Below the pieces are notes generated by a model. That model saw only the letters and a list, made by a program, of their open reading frames with translations. It was not told the origin of the DNA and did no database searches. This document shows positions 19,802 to 29,819 of a stretch of 60,544 bases of DNA, one piece after another. This DNA is from Borreliella garinii (lineage in GTDB: Bacteria > Spirochaetota > Spirochaetia > JABEVK01). A program made the translations under genes and the position numbers. The stretch lies in assembly GCA_020720765.1 (NCBI GenBank), contig DYOB01000006.1, positions 1 through 60,544 on the forward strand, in the 5' to 3' direction. How positions within the stretch are numbered: position 1 is the stretch's first letter; every line of letters begins with the position of its first letter.

Positions 19802-21636
19802 TGGCAAAGGTAGCGCTGATTCTTGGGGCAGTTTACCATCCTCCTTCCGCTTGGGACAATAACCAGTTGGAAACTTACTACGCCCAGAATTGCAAATCCT
19901 TGGTTTCGCTCTTTTACACGACTAAAGACTTGAATCTTACTCTTCATTTTTCAGGGTATTTTCTTGATTGGCTGAGTTTAAAACACCCCGAATATATCAA
20001 GGTTCTTTTTGATATGCAGAAAGACAGACGCCTTGAACTTCTAGGCGGTGCGTTTTCAGCACCTATTCTTCCCCTTATTCCGCACAACGATAGACTTGGG
20101 CAAATCGAAGCTCAGACTACATTGATGCGAAAAACAACCGGGAGAAAACCAAGAGGCTGCTGGATCGTCAGAGGTATTTGGGAAGAGAATCTTCCCTTTG
20201 TTCTTCGTTCATGCGGTATCGAATTTTCCTTTCTTCCGGAGGAATGTTTTAAACGAATAGGCGTCGATGATCCTTTGAGCGTTTTTCGCCCCTGCCTGAC
20301 AGAAAGCCAGGGTAAGGTTCTGACCATTTTTCCCTATTCATCCAACCTTTCCCAATCGGCATATCAAGGGAATACAGACAGTTTTTGGGAGCTTATCGAT
20401 CAACTTGAACGAAGTGAAAAAGAATTTCAAACAGTTAGTTTATTTCTTGACGGCAGCCACGTAGCCAATCTCACGGGTATTCAAAAGCTAATTACTGAAA
20501 TCAGGGATCATTTTGATGTAGTCGAAACCATTCTTCCTTCGGTCATTTTAAAAAAGGTTGCAGGAAGGCTCAAACATCACTTTTTTGCAACCTCGGGATA
20601 CCTTGAGATGAAGGCTTCAGGGGCAGAATTTGGAAAATCGGAGGAAGAACGTTCACGTTCCAACTATAAACAAATCCTTTCCGCCTCCCCGGGGTTTGAA
20701 CAGCTTTATGCAAAGATGATCCACGTGAATTTTCTCGCCTACCAGGTCCGAGGCGACAAATACCGAAAGAAGGCGGTTCTCGATGAGCTGTGGCTTGCTC
20801 AGGACCACCACCATTTTTTCTCGTGGAACGATGCCAACTATCTTTCGAATGAATTGCGCACATATAGCATGAAACAATTGATTACCGCCGAAAATCTCAG
20901 CAGAGAGAAGTCGACCTTTGCCCCGTTTATCTCTCAGCGCGACTTTGATCTCGACGGCCGGCCGGAGTTTGCCTATGCCGGAAACACCATGAACGTGGCA
21001 GTGAGCACTAAAGGCGCACAAATCTGGGATTGGGACATCCCCGACAAATTTCAAAACCTCTCCTGGGCTCCAACTTCCGAAAAGGAAGAGAATAGAAGAC
21101 ACAGTTTAGCTGATTATTATGGGCCGGGCCTAGAACTCGATCAGTTTCTGTCTGGTACCGAGAGCCATCACGATAGAATCTGGAATAAAGAATTCAAACT
21201 CGTCAGCCTGGATTCGGAGAAAAACCAACTCAGCCTTAGCTGGAAAGGGAGCCTTCAGGGTTATGGTCCTCCCCAGCATTGCCGTGTAGAAAAAGTGTTC
21301 CAGTTTTTGGAAAATGAACTTGTCGTGGATTACACCATAGAAAACCTCAGCCCTCTACAGTTAAGGGCAAGGTTTGGTCCGGAATGGCGTTTGAATATAC
21401 CGGCACTAGTGAGAGATGAAAGAAAATCCAATGTCCAGTCTTGGGAAATTGAAGTCATAAGAGGTAAACAAGGTCTCAACCTTACTTCTGAAAAACCGGG
21501 AGAGATCTTTTGTGGCAGACCCACGGGTGACTGGGGCCATTTTTATCGTCTCTTGCTCCTCTGGGATCTTGATCTCAGCCATGGAGAAAGTTTTAAAACT
21601 CAGATAAAAATGACCCGTCAAATTCCGAAAAAATAA
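19801..21636 (+). CDS. GH57-family glycosidase / 4-alpha-glucanotransferase-like
   Basis: LHFSGYFLDWL...RLELLGGAFSAPILPLIPHNDRLGQI...GCWIVRGIWEENLPFVLRSCGIEF. Confidence 0.75.
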   Translation: MAKVALILGAVYHPPSAWDNNQLETYYAQNCKSLVSLFYTTKDLNLTLHFSGYFLDWLSLKHPEYIKVLFDMQKDRRLELLGGAFSAPILPLIPHNDRLGQIEAQTTLMRKTTGRKPRGCWIVRGIWEENLPFVLRSCGIEFSFLPEECFKRIGVDDPLSVFRPCLTESQGKVLTIFPYSSNLSQSAYQGNTDSFWELIDQLERSEKEFQTVSLFLDGSHVANLTGIQKLITEIRDHFDVVETILPSVILKKVAGRLKHHFFATSGYLEMKASGAEFGKSEEERSRSNYKQILSASPGFEQLYAKMIHVNFLAYQVRGDKYRKKAVLDELWLAQDHHHFFSWNDANYLSNELRTYSMKQLITAENLSREKSTFAPFISQRDFDLDGRPEFAYAGNTMNVAVSTKGAQIWDWDIPDKFQNLSWAPTSEKEENRRHSLADYYGPGLELDQFLSGTESHHDRIWNKEFKLVSLDSEKNQLSLSWKGSLQGYGPPQHCRVEKVFQFLENELVVDYTIENLSPLQLRARFGPEWRLNIPALVRDERKSNVQSWEIEVIRGKQGLNLTSEKPGEIFCGRPTGDWGHFYRLLLLWDLDLSHGESFKTQIKMTRQIPKK

Positions 21637-21649
21637 ATCCATCCACCGC

Positions 21650-22699
21650 CTAAGGATATCTCTGGCGAACCAGATTCAGAAAACTCCTCAGTTCGAGACC
21701 GGTCACCGCCTGGTTCGGAAAAAAATTCTTACCATCGGGGAGTTGCATAAGATTTCTTTCCACACTGATCATGGCCGCGTTGATGGAAATATCGCTAACT
21801 TCCAAGTCGCTGATGGGACTCCGGGAGCCGGGTCTTAAGGCGAACCTGTCTGAATATCGTGTTCTCATACCAGGATTATTTTCTTTTGAAACTATGACAT
21901 GAAGAAGCCATTGGGCAAAAAGAATCCTTGTGAGGGCTGTTTCTGAGTTCTCTTCCCTGAGAAAAACACCCATTTCACGAAGGCGCCTGAAAGTCGCAGT
22001 CCAAGTTCCACCCTGGGCTATTTCCCCCTGCCTCAGACCAGGGGTTTTATCTTCCACGATCATCACAAAACTTCTCAGGGTTAAAGGATTTTCTTCATAC
22101 AGGGCTTCTATCTGGGGTTTTTCCGGGATACTATCCCTAAGGACCCAGCTCTTCTCACGCATTTGGGCGACCGACGTCCGCCAGGCAGCAGGAAGTTTTT
22201 CGAGGGCCTGATCATAATACCCAATAGCCTGGGCGTGTCTCCCTAAAGAGGAAAATTTCATAGCGATTTCTAAATTTATCCTAGGTGAAGGGGCAGGAAG
22301 CGAGGGGGCGGATTGAAGGATTTCAAGCGACTTTTCAGGATCCTTTTCCAACCAGGACCTGACAATAAAGGTGAGTGGATTATCCGCGGCGACCCTAGAA
22401 AGAGCCTGTTGGGCCCGGGTGAGTTCGTTTTCATCTTTGAGAAGAAAGGATGTCTCGGCTAGGATAAAAAGCCATCGGGTTTCCATAGCCCTGCCGATCC
22501 CCTGGGCTGTAGAATAACCCCGTGCATCGTTACGAATTCTGGTAAGCACGGAATTATTAACGTTCCACCTTACGGCATCAAGGTTTTGCTCTGCCTCGAA
22601 AAGGTTTTTTTCCACATCTGCAGTGGAGACAACGACAGGAGTGGAAGTACACCCTGCAGCGAAAAATAAAGCGAGAAAAACCGTTCTAAGATTCTTCAT
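21650..22699 (-). CDS. Putative lipoprotein with TPR-like region
   Basis: Lipobox LALFFAAGC; start MKNLRTVFLALFF at 22699. Confidence 0.6.
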   Translation of the reverse strand: MKNLRTVFLALFFAAGCTSTPVVVSTADVEKNLFEAEQNLDAVRWNVNNSVLTRIRNDARGYSTAQGIGRAMETRWLFILAETSFLLKDENELTRAQQALSRVAADNPLTFIVRSWLEKDPEKSLEILQSAPSLPAPSPRINLEIAMKFSSLGRHAQAIGYYDQALEKLPAAWRTSVAQMREKSWVLRDSIPEKPQIEALYEENPLTLRSFVMIVEDKTPGLRQGEIAQGGTWTATFRRLREMGVFLREENSETALTRILFAQWLLHVIVSKENNPGMRTRYSDRFALRPGSRSPISDLEVSDISINAAMISVERNLMQLPDGKNFFPNQAVTGLELRSFLNLVRQRYP

Positions 22700-22709
22700 A
22701 AATCCTCCT

Positions 22710-25340
22710 TCATTGTTGATACGTATAGATGTAAATCTGACCGTCGAGGCCAGCCGTGACGACTTCGGGCTTCCTGTCCCCGTTGAGATCAAGGAATGAC
22801 GGCCTTGAATGCCCACGCTGCGGGTACCCTGGAACCGGAAGTAAATTTTGATCTAACACCGTGAGACGGTCACTGCCGCCGTAAATAAATATTTCTTCCA
22901 GGGGACTGCCTTGAATATCTGATGAAGCAAGTCTGGAGTCTTTACCCAACCCGTCAATAGAAGTCTCTCTTAAGATTTCTCCTTCGGGGCTGATAAGGAG
23001 AACTTTTCCATTTTCTGAAAGCAGGACAAGAATCTCAAGTGATCCCTGGGTTTTTATCATCATAGGGGGGGCTTGATAAACTCCAGGAAAACTCTTGGGA
23101 AATCCTTCGGCCAATTTTCCATCAGAAGTAAAGGCGGAAAGGGTTCCATCTACCGTGAGAAAATACAAACGCAGGTCACCCAAGGCCCTCACCCACACAG
23201 GTTCCGAGGCTCCAAGTCCGTCAACGGGGATGGCCTCATCGTTGACAAGGTTTCCCTGGTCGTCTAGGACTGCAATCTCACCCATAAACGACCTTGGATA
23301 AAAAGCCCAACGCCTGTCCCTATATACTGGCGGGAATACCAAGGGGTCGCTGAAAACATAATCCCAGACTATGATTTCTCCGGACGGGTTGATGGAGGCT
23401 GGTTTAAATTCCTTCTCTAAAATGACCAGAAGATTTTCACCCCAAAGAACAGGAGGAACGTTTAGGGGTGAACCCAATTCCATCGGAAAACCCGGCGAAA
23501 GAACAGCTTTATCCGACCAACGGGAAACCCGTCCATCGTTACCGGCTCCCCAAAACCACTGGACTCCCCTCGAACCCACTTGAGGCACAAGGAAACGAAT
23601 TCTCTCAGCGGTATCGGTTTTTATACTTTCCTCTAGGATGGAATCAATAATAAGTCGGTTACCATCGGCGATGTAAGCCAGGACGGGAGACCCGCCGCCT
23701 TCAACAGGAAGAGCATAAACCTGAGAGGTTATTCGCCCTTGAGCCAGCTTGGGAAAACCCGGAAAATTACCCACGCTCCCGGTCCTTAGCCTTTGAGCGC
23801 TGAGTTTCAGGTCCACTTCATTGTTGCGGATATAAATGCCGAGAACACCACGCTGATAGAGCCGGAGCAGGCGGGAGGTGAGCGATTGGTCCCTTAAGAA
23901 AAAAGGCACTTGCTGGGTAAGGTCGTAATACACTAAAAGTTTGGGGTCAGTAGGAAGTTTATCCCATATTCTCCGAAGTTCTATATTCTTCTCAAAAGTT
24001 TTCCCTTCAACCTTTGCATTGATGACTTTTATTAGGTTGTCCGAATCTGTGCTAAGCAAGAGAAAGTCGCCTTCGACAAGATAATAAGGCAGGCTGAGTT
24101 TCATATCGAACATACCCAAAACAAGTTCAAGGAAACCCGGAAGGGCGAGGCGTTTTATTGGAATCTGGTCGACGAGGAATTCATCGGAAGGGCGAAGAAA
24201 CAAACTCTTTTCAAGGTACTCGAACGCCCGGTTAAAAGCCCCCCTGTCCTGGATTTTCAGAACCAGAGTTGGTTCGCTTGAAGTCGGGAGCATGAAAATA
24301 CCGACCTCGCCGCTCGTCCACTTGTAGAGCAATTCTTCCAAACCTGCTCCGATTAATGTCCTTGAGGTAGAGTCCGCTGAATCAAGGGTTGAAGACATTC
24401 CTGGGTCGGTGGAAGCCACAAGGAATAAAACGTCCTCGAACCTCGCTGCATTGATCAAGGTCCAGAGACTGACATTATCAGGAATTAAGCCGGACTGGGT
24501 GATCCGCCCTGCACTAAACCTAAGAATCTTGGCGCCGATATCCGTCTGCGCCTCAAGACGCGTCGAGGCTTCAAACACTAAATTTTCATTCGTGATATCC
24601 ACCGAAACGACCGACTCCTCCGGGAGCTGAAAGAGCTTGAGAATATCTTTCATACCTTCATTCTGTGAAGATGCCGAATTAATAAGGGCAGGTGTGTCAG
24701 CGAGAATTTTAATCGAACTCGAACTCCGGCGGAAAATTCCCATAGCCCTGGAATCCGGACCAGAATTCTCCTCGGGGTTTTGTCCCCTCGATAAGGTTTC
24801 AGTAAGGAGGCGCTCGTCGTCCGAAACCAGCGCAAGATTTTCATAAAGAGAGAGGAAGAGGGATGCGTCCCCGCTTTCGAACCTGAAATACTGAAAACCG
24901 TCCCTAGAAATTAAACTTAAACCCTCAAGTTTTATGGAGCCCCCCAACCACGGGATAAAATGTGTAAAAAGACTTCTCCACCCAAGGTCAAAATTAGCAA
25001 CAAAATGTTCGCCTTTCAGAATTAATACAAAAGGTACTTCAAGGAGACCCCGGATAATACCGTTCGAAGACGAACCGGAGCTTCTTAAATCCTTCAACAG
25101 AGCTCTTAATCCTCCCATCTGGCCCGCGGATAATACAAGATCTGCGGCTTCAAGATTAAGCCACTCGCTGTACAACGTTCCGAGGCTGGGTGACTGAAGA
25201 CGCAGAGTCGTTCTCGCCGGTAAAAAATCAGCGGCGTTTTTCTGGTTCACGGCCCACCTTACAACAAATCCGGTAAGTGCCAATGCAATCAGAATGAGAA
25301 GAACAAGAAAAAATCTCACCAAATACTTCAAAACCTTCAT
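22710..25340 (-). CDS. Large exported protein with C-terminal propeller/FG-GAP-like repeats
   Basis: N-terminal TM; C-terminal FLDLNGDRKPEVVTAGLDGQIYIYTYQQ. Confidence 0.55.
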   Translation of the reverse strand: MKVLKYLVRFFLVLLILIALALTGFVVRWAVNQKNAADFLPARTTLRLQSPSLGTLYSEWLNLEAADLVLSAGQMGGLRALLKDLRSSGSSSNGIIRGLLEVPFVLILKGEHFVANFDLGWRSLFTHFIPWLGGSIKLEGLSLISRDGFQYFRFESGDASLFLSLYENLALVSDDERLLTETLSRGQNPEENSGPDSRAMGIFRRSSSSIKILADTPALINSASSQNEGMKDILKLFQLPEESVVSVDITNENLVFEASTRLEAQTDIGAKILRFSAGRITQSGLIPDNVSLWTLINAARFEDVLFLVASTDPGMSSTLDSADSTSRTLIGAGLEELLYKWTSGEVGIFMLPTSSEPTLVLKIQDRGAFNRAFEYLEKSLFLRPSDEFLVDQIPIKRLALPGFLELVLGMFDMKLSLPYYLVEGDFLLLSTDSDNLIKVINAKVEGKTFEKNIELRRIWDKLPTDPKLLVYYDLTQQVPFFLRDQSLTSRLLRLYQRGVLGIYIRNNEVDLKLSAQRLRTGSVGNFPGFPKLAQGRITSQVYALPVEGGGSPVLAYIADGNRLIIDSILEESIKTDTAERIRFLVPQVGSRGVQWFWGAGNDGRVSRWSDKAVLSPGFPMELGSPLNVPPVLWGENLLVILEKEFKPASINPSGEIIVWDYVFSDPLVFPPVYRDRRWAFYPRSFMGEIAVLDDQGNLVNDEAIPVDGLGASEPVWVRALGDLRLYFLTVDGTLSAFTSDGKLAEGFPKSFPGVYQAPPMMIKTQGSLEILVLLSENGKVLLISPEGEILRETSIDGLGKDSRLASSDIQGSPLEEIFIYGGSDRLTVLDQNLLPVPGYPQRGHSRPSFLDLNGDRKPEVVTAGLDGQIYIYTYQQ

Positions 25341-26713
25341 CTCACCACCTCTACGCTAAGAATATCATTTTTTCCATTCCAAACAAGGGTTTTATTCACA
25401 AATTCTGGAACCTGGGAACCTTCATGCATGACCATCAGCACTGCGGTTCCTTCTAGGGTAAAATTCTGGCAGAAAACATGGATTTGTCCCAATAAATAGG
25501 GGTCTAAGGCCTGACCTGGTTCGTCTAGTATTAAAATATCCGGTCGCCTTACTAAAGCCCTGGCACAAAGCACCGCCATCTGCTGCCCCCTGCTCAGGGT
25601 ATAATAGTGCTTATCCCAAGCCTCTGACACACCAAAAGCCAGTGCGAGTTCACGTGCCGCTCCTTCACCTTGAACAAACTCACGTCTCAACCCATGAGTG
25701 TTCTCCCACCCTGAGAGAATAACCTCGCCCGAGGTTCCCTGAAAGTCATAGCTATAATCAAGAGCCATCTTCATGGTAATCCAACGTATCCGTTTTCTAA
25801 GCTCGTCGAGAGTAAGATCGGGGCCTCTTCTTTTTCCAAATATTTTCAGATCATTGGTAAAAGCCTGCGGCAATTCTCCTGTAATCAGCTGAAGCAGAGA
25901 AGTCTTACCGCAGCCATTTGGCCCCTTGAGATGCCAGATTTCACCCTTTTTTACCTTCCAGTTTAAATTCTTAAAAATAGTCTGTCCGTTAAATTCAAGG
26001 TGGCCTTCTATGATTTCCAAAACTGTCTTAGGTTCCAAACAGGATAACGCAGGGCTTGCCATAAGTTGTTTTTTTGTACTCTGACCAGGGAGGTTCCATA
26101 CCCCGGACCAAGGAAATATGATTTGGGTTCCAAGACGGGTAAAGACTATCAAGGTTCTATCCGGCGTTTTCCATTCAACCAGAAGCTGGGTCAATAATTC
26201 TTGTCCGCTCAAATCCAAACCATCGAGAGGGCTGTCAAGGATCAAGAGGTCGGACTCAACAGCCATGGCCCTTGCCATCCATGCCCTTCGTGTTTCCCCT
26301 GAAGACAATCTGGAAAGAGAACGATGGCCGAGTTCGGAAAGTCCCCATTTCCTATATTGCTCATCGGCCTTCCGGCAACCTTCGGTTTCGCGTTTGTACC
26401 ATTCTTCGAGGGTATCCCCCTGATCCTCGCCTTCCGTAAAATCACTGATATCGTGGCGCCACTTGGAGAAAACTTCTTCCGCCTGCGACTCCCATGTGAC
26501 GGAGGCTACAGTTCCAGAATCATAGCTGTAGTTGCCATTGATAACCTGAAGGTTTCCGATTAAGAATTGGGCGAGTGTCGACTTCCCGGTTCGGGCTTCC
26601 CCCCTCACAAGCCAGGCTTCACCCCGTAAAACCTGCCAAGTGATTCCCCGCAGTCTCGGCCCCATGTAATCACCTATATCAACTGTTTGCAAATCAAGAA
26701 GGAGGGGCTTCAC
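25337..26713 (-). CDS. Tandem ABC ATPase (ModF-like)
   Basis: Two ABC cassettes: GEARTGKSTLAQF/LSSGETRRAWMARAM and GPNGCGKTSLLQL/LSRGQQMAVLCARALVRRPDILILDEP. Confidence 0.85.
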   Translation of the reverse strand: MKPLLLDLQTVDIGDYMGPRLRGITWQVLRGEAWLVRGEARTGKSTLAQFLIGNLQVINGNYSYDSGTVASVTWESQAEEVFSKWRHDISDFTEGEDQGDTLEEWYKRETEGCRKADEQYRKWGLSELGHRSLSRLSSGETRRAWMARAMAVESDLLILDSPLDGLDLSGQELLTQLLVEWKTPDRTLIVFTRLGTQIIFPWSGVWNLPGQSTKKQLMASPALSCLEPKTVLEIIEGHLEFNGQTIFKNLNWKVKKGEIWHLKGPNGCGKTSLLQLITGELPQAFTNDLKIFGKRRGPDLTLDELRKRIRWITMKMALDYSYDFQGTSGEVILSGWENTHGLRREFVQGEGAARELALAFGVSEAWDKHYYTLSRGQQMAVLCARALVRRPDILILDEPGQALDPYLLGQIHVFCQNFTLEGTAVLMVMHEGSQVPEFVNKTLVWNGKNDILSVEVVR

Positions 26714-27749
26714 TTGTGCTCTCCTCCCCTATCAAAAAGGCTCTCATTTTTTTTGTAAATAAAAGAAGAATAAGTCCCGTAGGAATATGGATATAAAAGG
26801 TCCCGATCCTCCAAAGTAGTACTCCGGCCCAGGCGCTAAAAAGATCACCGGAAAGTATTCCGAAGGCCAGGGAGTAAATACCCTCAATCCCGCCGGCAGC
26901 ACCAGGGGTAGGAAAATAAAATACAAGCAAGTTAAGAGCTGTATAGGCGCTGATGAGTGTCAGCAAATCGATTTCAACCCCGAGAAAAATAAAGGTTAAA
27001 TACAATGAAAAAGCCTGGATCATTGTATTGGCGAACCCTAGAAAAGTATCCACGAGCATGAGGGGTATATGATGGGACCAGGAATGGCTTATGCTGTCCT
27101 GAACAGCTCCAAGCCAAAGAGAAAGTTTTTCAGCCCATTTTTTTTGGGGAAGTACCCAGGTGCCGAGCCAGCGGATAAATGGAATAAAAAAACCAGGCCG
27201 CAACAAAACCACGATTATTCCAAGTGATAGAACTGAACTCAGGATAAGCCCGAATAAAAGAAGGTTGCTGCCTAGACCGCCGTTAGCCTGCATGGCTGTC
27301 ATCAGTCTCAGTGTGAATGGGAAACCCATATAGATTATTAGGAGGCTTAACCCCAGGTGTTGAACGTACCTGTTGATAAATATATTTGCAGCAAAGTCGC
27401 TACCTATTCCCCGGGATTTAAGATGAAGAATCTGAAAGGGCTGGCCCCCCGCGGCCATAGGGGTGATGGAAGAAAAAAAATAACCAAGAACACTATTTTG
27501 AAGTTGTGCGAAAGGTTCCAGTTTATATCCGTAAGTTTTTAGAATCCGGGAAAGTCGCAAGGATTCAATAAGGTACATTCCAATGAAGTAACCGAAAAAC
27601 CCCAGTCCGGCTAAGCCTATGGGAAACGAGTTGAAAAGTTTGGAAAGATCATTTCCCTGGAAAAAAAATCCTAGGAGAATATTGGCCCCGGCACCAATGG
27701 CGAGGGCTAATAAAACACGAATCAAGAGTTTTTTTAATCCAGGACTCAT
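26694..27749 (-). CDS. Lysylphosphatidylglycerol synthase TM/UPF0104-type flippase-like protein
   Basis: SITPMAAGGQPFQILHLKSRGI; FYFPTPGAAGGIEGIYSLAFG. Confidence 0.85.
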   Translation of the reverse strand: MSPGLKKLLIRVLLALAIGAGANILLGFFFQGNDLSKLFNSFPIGLAGLGFFGYFIGMYLIESLRLSRILKTYGYKLEPFAQLQNSVLGYFFSSITPMAAGGQPFQILHLKSRGIGSDFAANIFINRYVQHLGLSLLIIYMGFPFTLRLMTAMQANGGLGSNLLLFGLILSSVLSLGIIVVLLRPGFFIPFIRWLGTWVLPQKKWAEKLSLWLGAVQDSISHSWSHHIPLMLVDTFLGFANTMIQAFSLYLTFIFLGVEIDLLTLISAYTALNLLVFYFPTPGAAGGIEGIYSLAFGILSGDLFSAWAGVLLWRIGTFYIHIPTGLILLLFTKKMRAFLIGEESTSEAPPS

Positions 27750-27767
27750 AATGGAAAGGTTTGTATC

Positions 27768-28187
27768 TTAGTTATGACTGTGCAAACAGTGGGAACACAG
27801 GCCGCGGTAAAAAATCTGTGTCTCGTGAATTTCAAATCCATCGAGGTCCACGCAGGCTTGTGCATTTCCCATCGGCACGTCATAAATTTCACCGCAACCT
27901 TCACACTGAAAGTGGGCATGCGGGTAATCTATAAGGTCGAAGCGCGCTTCATCGCCATCCGACTTTATTTCCTGGACCAGTCGTTTTTCGAGGAATAGGT
28001 TAAGGGTATTATACACTGTCGCAAGGCTTAGGCTGGGAATATGATCGCGTAAATCTTCATAAATTTTAGCCACGGAAGGGTGGCTTTTTGTGCTTTTCAT
28101 ATAATCGAGGATTCTTACCCTCTGATAGGATGCCTTGATACCCTTTTCCCTCAGAAACGTGTCGAGCGACTGGTAAATTTGCGGCAT
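27768..28187 (-). CDS. Fur/PerR-family transcriptional regulator
   Basis: GIKASYQRVRILDYMKSTKSHPSVAKIYEDL...SLATVYNTLNLF; HAHFQCEGCGEIYD; CSHC. Confidence 0.93.
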   Translation of the reverse strand: MPQIYQSLDTFLREKGIKASYQRVRILDYMKSTKSHPSVAKIYEDLRDHIPSLSLATVYNTLNLFLEKRLVQEIKSDGDEARFDLIDYPHAHFQCEGCGEIYDVPMGNAQACVDLDGFEIHETQIFYRGLCSHCLHSHN

Positions 28188-28202
28188 AGAACCTCCAATA
28201 CA

Positions 28203-28231
28203 ACTATATAATGGTTCCTTATTTATGTCAA
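28203..28231 (-). promoter_or_regulatory. Sigma70-like promoter of the fur-family gene
   Basis: TTGACA-N17-TATAGT on minus strand, just upstream of RBS tggagg and ATG at 28187. Confidence 0.7.
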
Positions 28232-28233
28232 TG

Positions 28234-29196
28234 TTAAAATATTTCCCCATATTTTAACAAATTTTTCTTTAGTTCTTCACTTGAATCCGACCCGAGAATC
28301 ATCTTTTTATTCTCCTGATACCCTGGATTTCCTTGAAGATAGGAATGAATGAATTTTTTCATTAAATGAAAGTTACGGCTTCCGGAATAAAAGTCCTCGA
28401 AAAGTTTTAAGTGCCTAAGTGCGACTAACACCCTTTCTTCTGGAAGGACGAAATTCTTATCAGAGTATTTACGGCTCCAGAACCAAGGATTGGCTAAAAC
28501 TGCGCGCCCAGCCATCAACCCGTCACAGCCCGATCTTGCCTGGAGTTCCTTTCCTGATTCTTTATCAGTTATATCCCCATTTCCAGTGATCAGGGTCGTT
28601 TTCTTCATGGAGTCCCGAAGCCTCACCGCAAGGCGGATCTGTTCCCAATCCGCCTGCCCGGAATAAACCTGTACTGCGGTCCTGGCGTGGAGGGTCAGCA
28701 TAGGGATGTCCATTTCAAGAAGAAACCCTATCCATTCTTCCGTTATCCAGTGGTCGTAACCTGCACGGGTTTTAACCGAAACGGGGGTTAGGCCGGCACC
28801 TTCCCGAGTGGCTAGAAGTATCTCTTTTGCGCGTGAAGGGGTTCTTATCAAACCGGACCCCGCACCCCGCGCCCTTATCCGTTTCGCCGGACAACCCATG
28901 TTGATATCGATGCCGTTGAATCCCCTGGAAGCAAGCTCACGAGCACCTTTTAAAAAAGCCTCTGGTTGGGTTCCATAGATCTGGGCAACCAAAGGAATTC
29001 CAGGAGTAAGCCCGTCAGCTTGCGCCCTTCTCTGGGCGGTAATATTTCGGTGAAAATTTATGTCTTCGGCGCGTACAAACTCCGTAAAAAAAACATCAGG
29101 AGGTCCAAGTTCAAAAACAAGTTTTCTGAAAACTGCATCCGTGAGTTCCTCCATGGGAGCAAGTATCCAAAAAGGCCGGGGAAGGGATTGCCACAC
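28234..29196 (-). CDS. dus: tRNA-dihydrouridine synthase
   Basis: LAPMEELTDAVFR, GIDINMGCPAKRI, LTLHARTAVQVYSG. Confidence 0.9.
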   Translation of the reverse strand: MWQSLPRPFWILAPMEELTDAVFRKLVFELGPPDVFFTEFVRAEDINFHRNITAQRRAQADGLTPGIPLVAQIYGTQPEAFLKGARELASRGFNGIDINMGCPAKRIRARGAGSGLIRTPSRAKEILLATREGAGLTPVSVKTRAGYDHWITEEWIGFLLEMDIPMLTLHARTAVQVYSGQADWEQIRLAVRLRDSMKKTTLITGNGDITDKESGKELQARSGCDGLMAGRAVLANPWFWSRKYSDKNFVLPEERVLVALRHLKLFEDFYSGSRNFHLMKKFIHSYLQGNPGYQENKKMILGSDSSEELKKNLLKYGEIF

Positions 29197-29285
29197 TTGG
29201 TTATGTTAAAGGTACTCAGCGATGTTGTAAAGCAGTACTCCCAAATCCACTTGCTACCGGGGCGCCATCGGGATATTCTGTATAG

Positions 29286-29819
29286 ATGGAAACTTGGGCC
29301 TGGATCACATTGGGAAACCCCGGGGCGGAATACGAGGGTACGCGGCACAACCTCGGCAGGATTATCGGTGATCTTATCGCTGAAGAAAACGGTTGGGCTT
29401 GGAAAAATGATCAGAGGGGAAGATCTGCACAGGGAAATTTTTCCGTTAAGGGGGAAAAGGCGGCTTTAAGGATCTTTGCTCCCCATACTTTTATGAACCT
29501 CAGCGGTGAGGCCGCCGCAACCTGGCTAAAATTTTACCGTATCCCTCCTGAAAACACCGTTGTCTTCCACGACGAGCTCGAGCTTTCTGCTGGAAGTTGG
29601 AATTTTCGCATGGGCGGCGGTCTAGGCGGACACAATGGCCTTAGATCCTTGGAAAAGCATTTGGGGACCCGTGAGTTTTACAGGCTCCGCCTCGGTATAG
29701 GCCGGCACGATAAGGCCCCTCCCGCTTCGTGGGTCCTTCAGCCACTCCCCCAACCGGAAATACAAGCCTGGAATATCCAAACGTCGATTATTGTGAAAAC
29801 TATTGAGGAAAACCTATGA
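29286..29819 (+). CDS. pth: Peptidyl-tRNA hydrolase paralog A
   Basis: TLGNPGAEYEGTRHNLG, FMNLSG, HDELEL, GGGLGGHNGLRSL. Confidence 0.9.
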   Translation: METWAWITLGNPGAEYEGTRHNLGRIIGDLIAEENGWAWKNDQRGRSAQGNFSVKGEKAALRIFAPHTFMNLSGEAAATWLKFYRIPPENTVVFHDELELSAGSWNFRMGGGLGGHNGLRSLEKHLGTREFYRLRLGIGRHDKAPPASWVLQPLPQPEIQAWNIQTSIIVKTIEENL

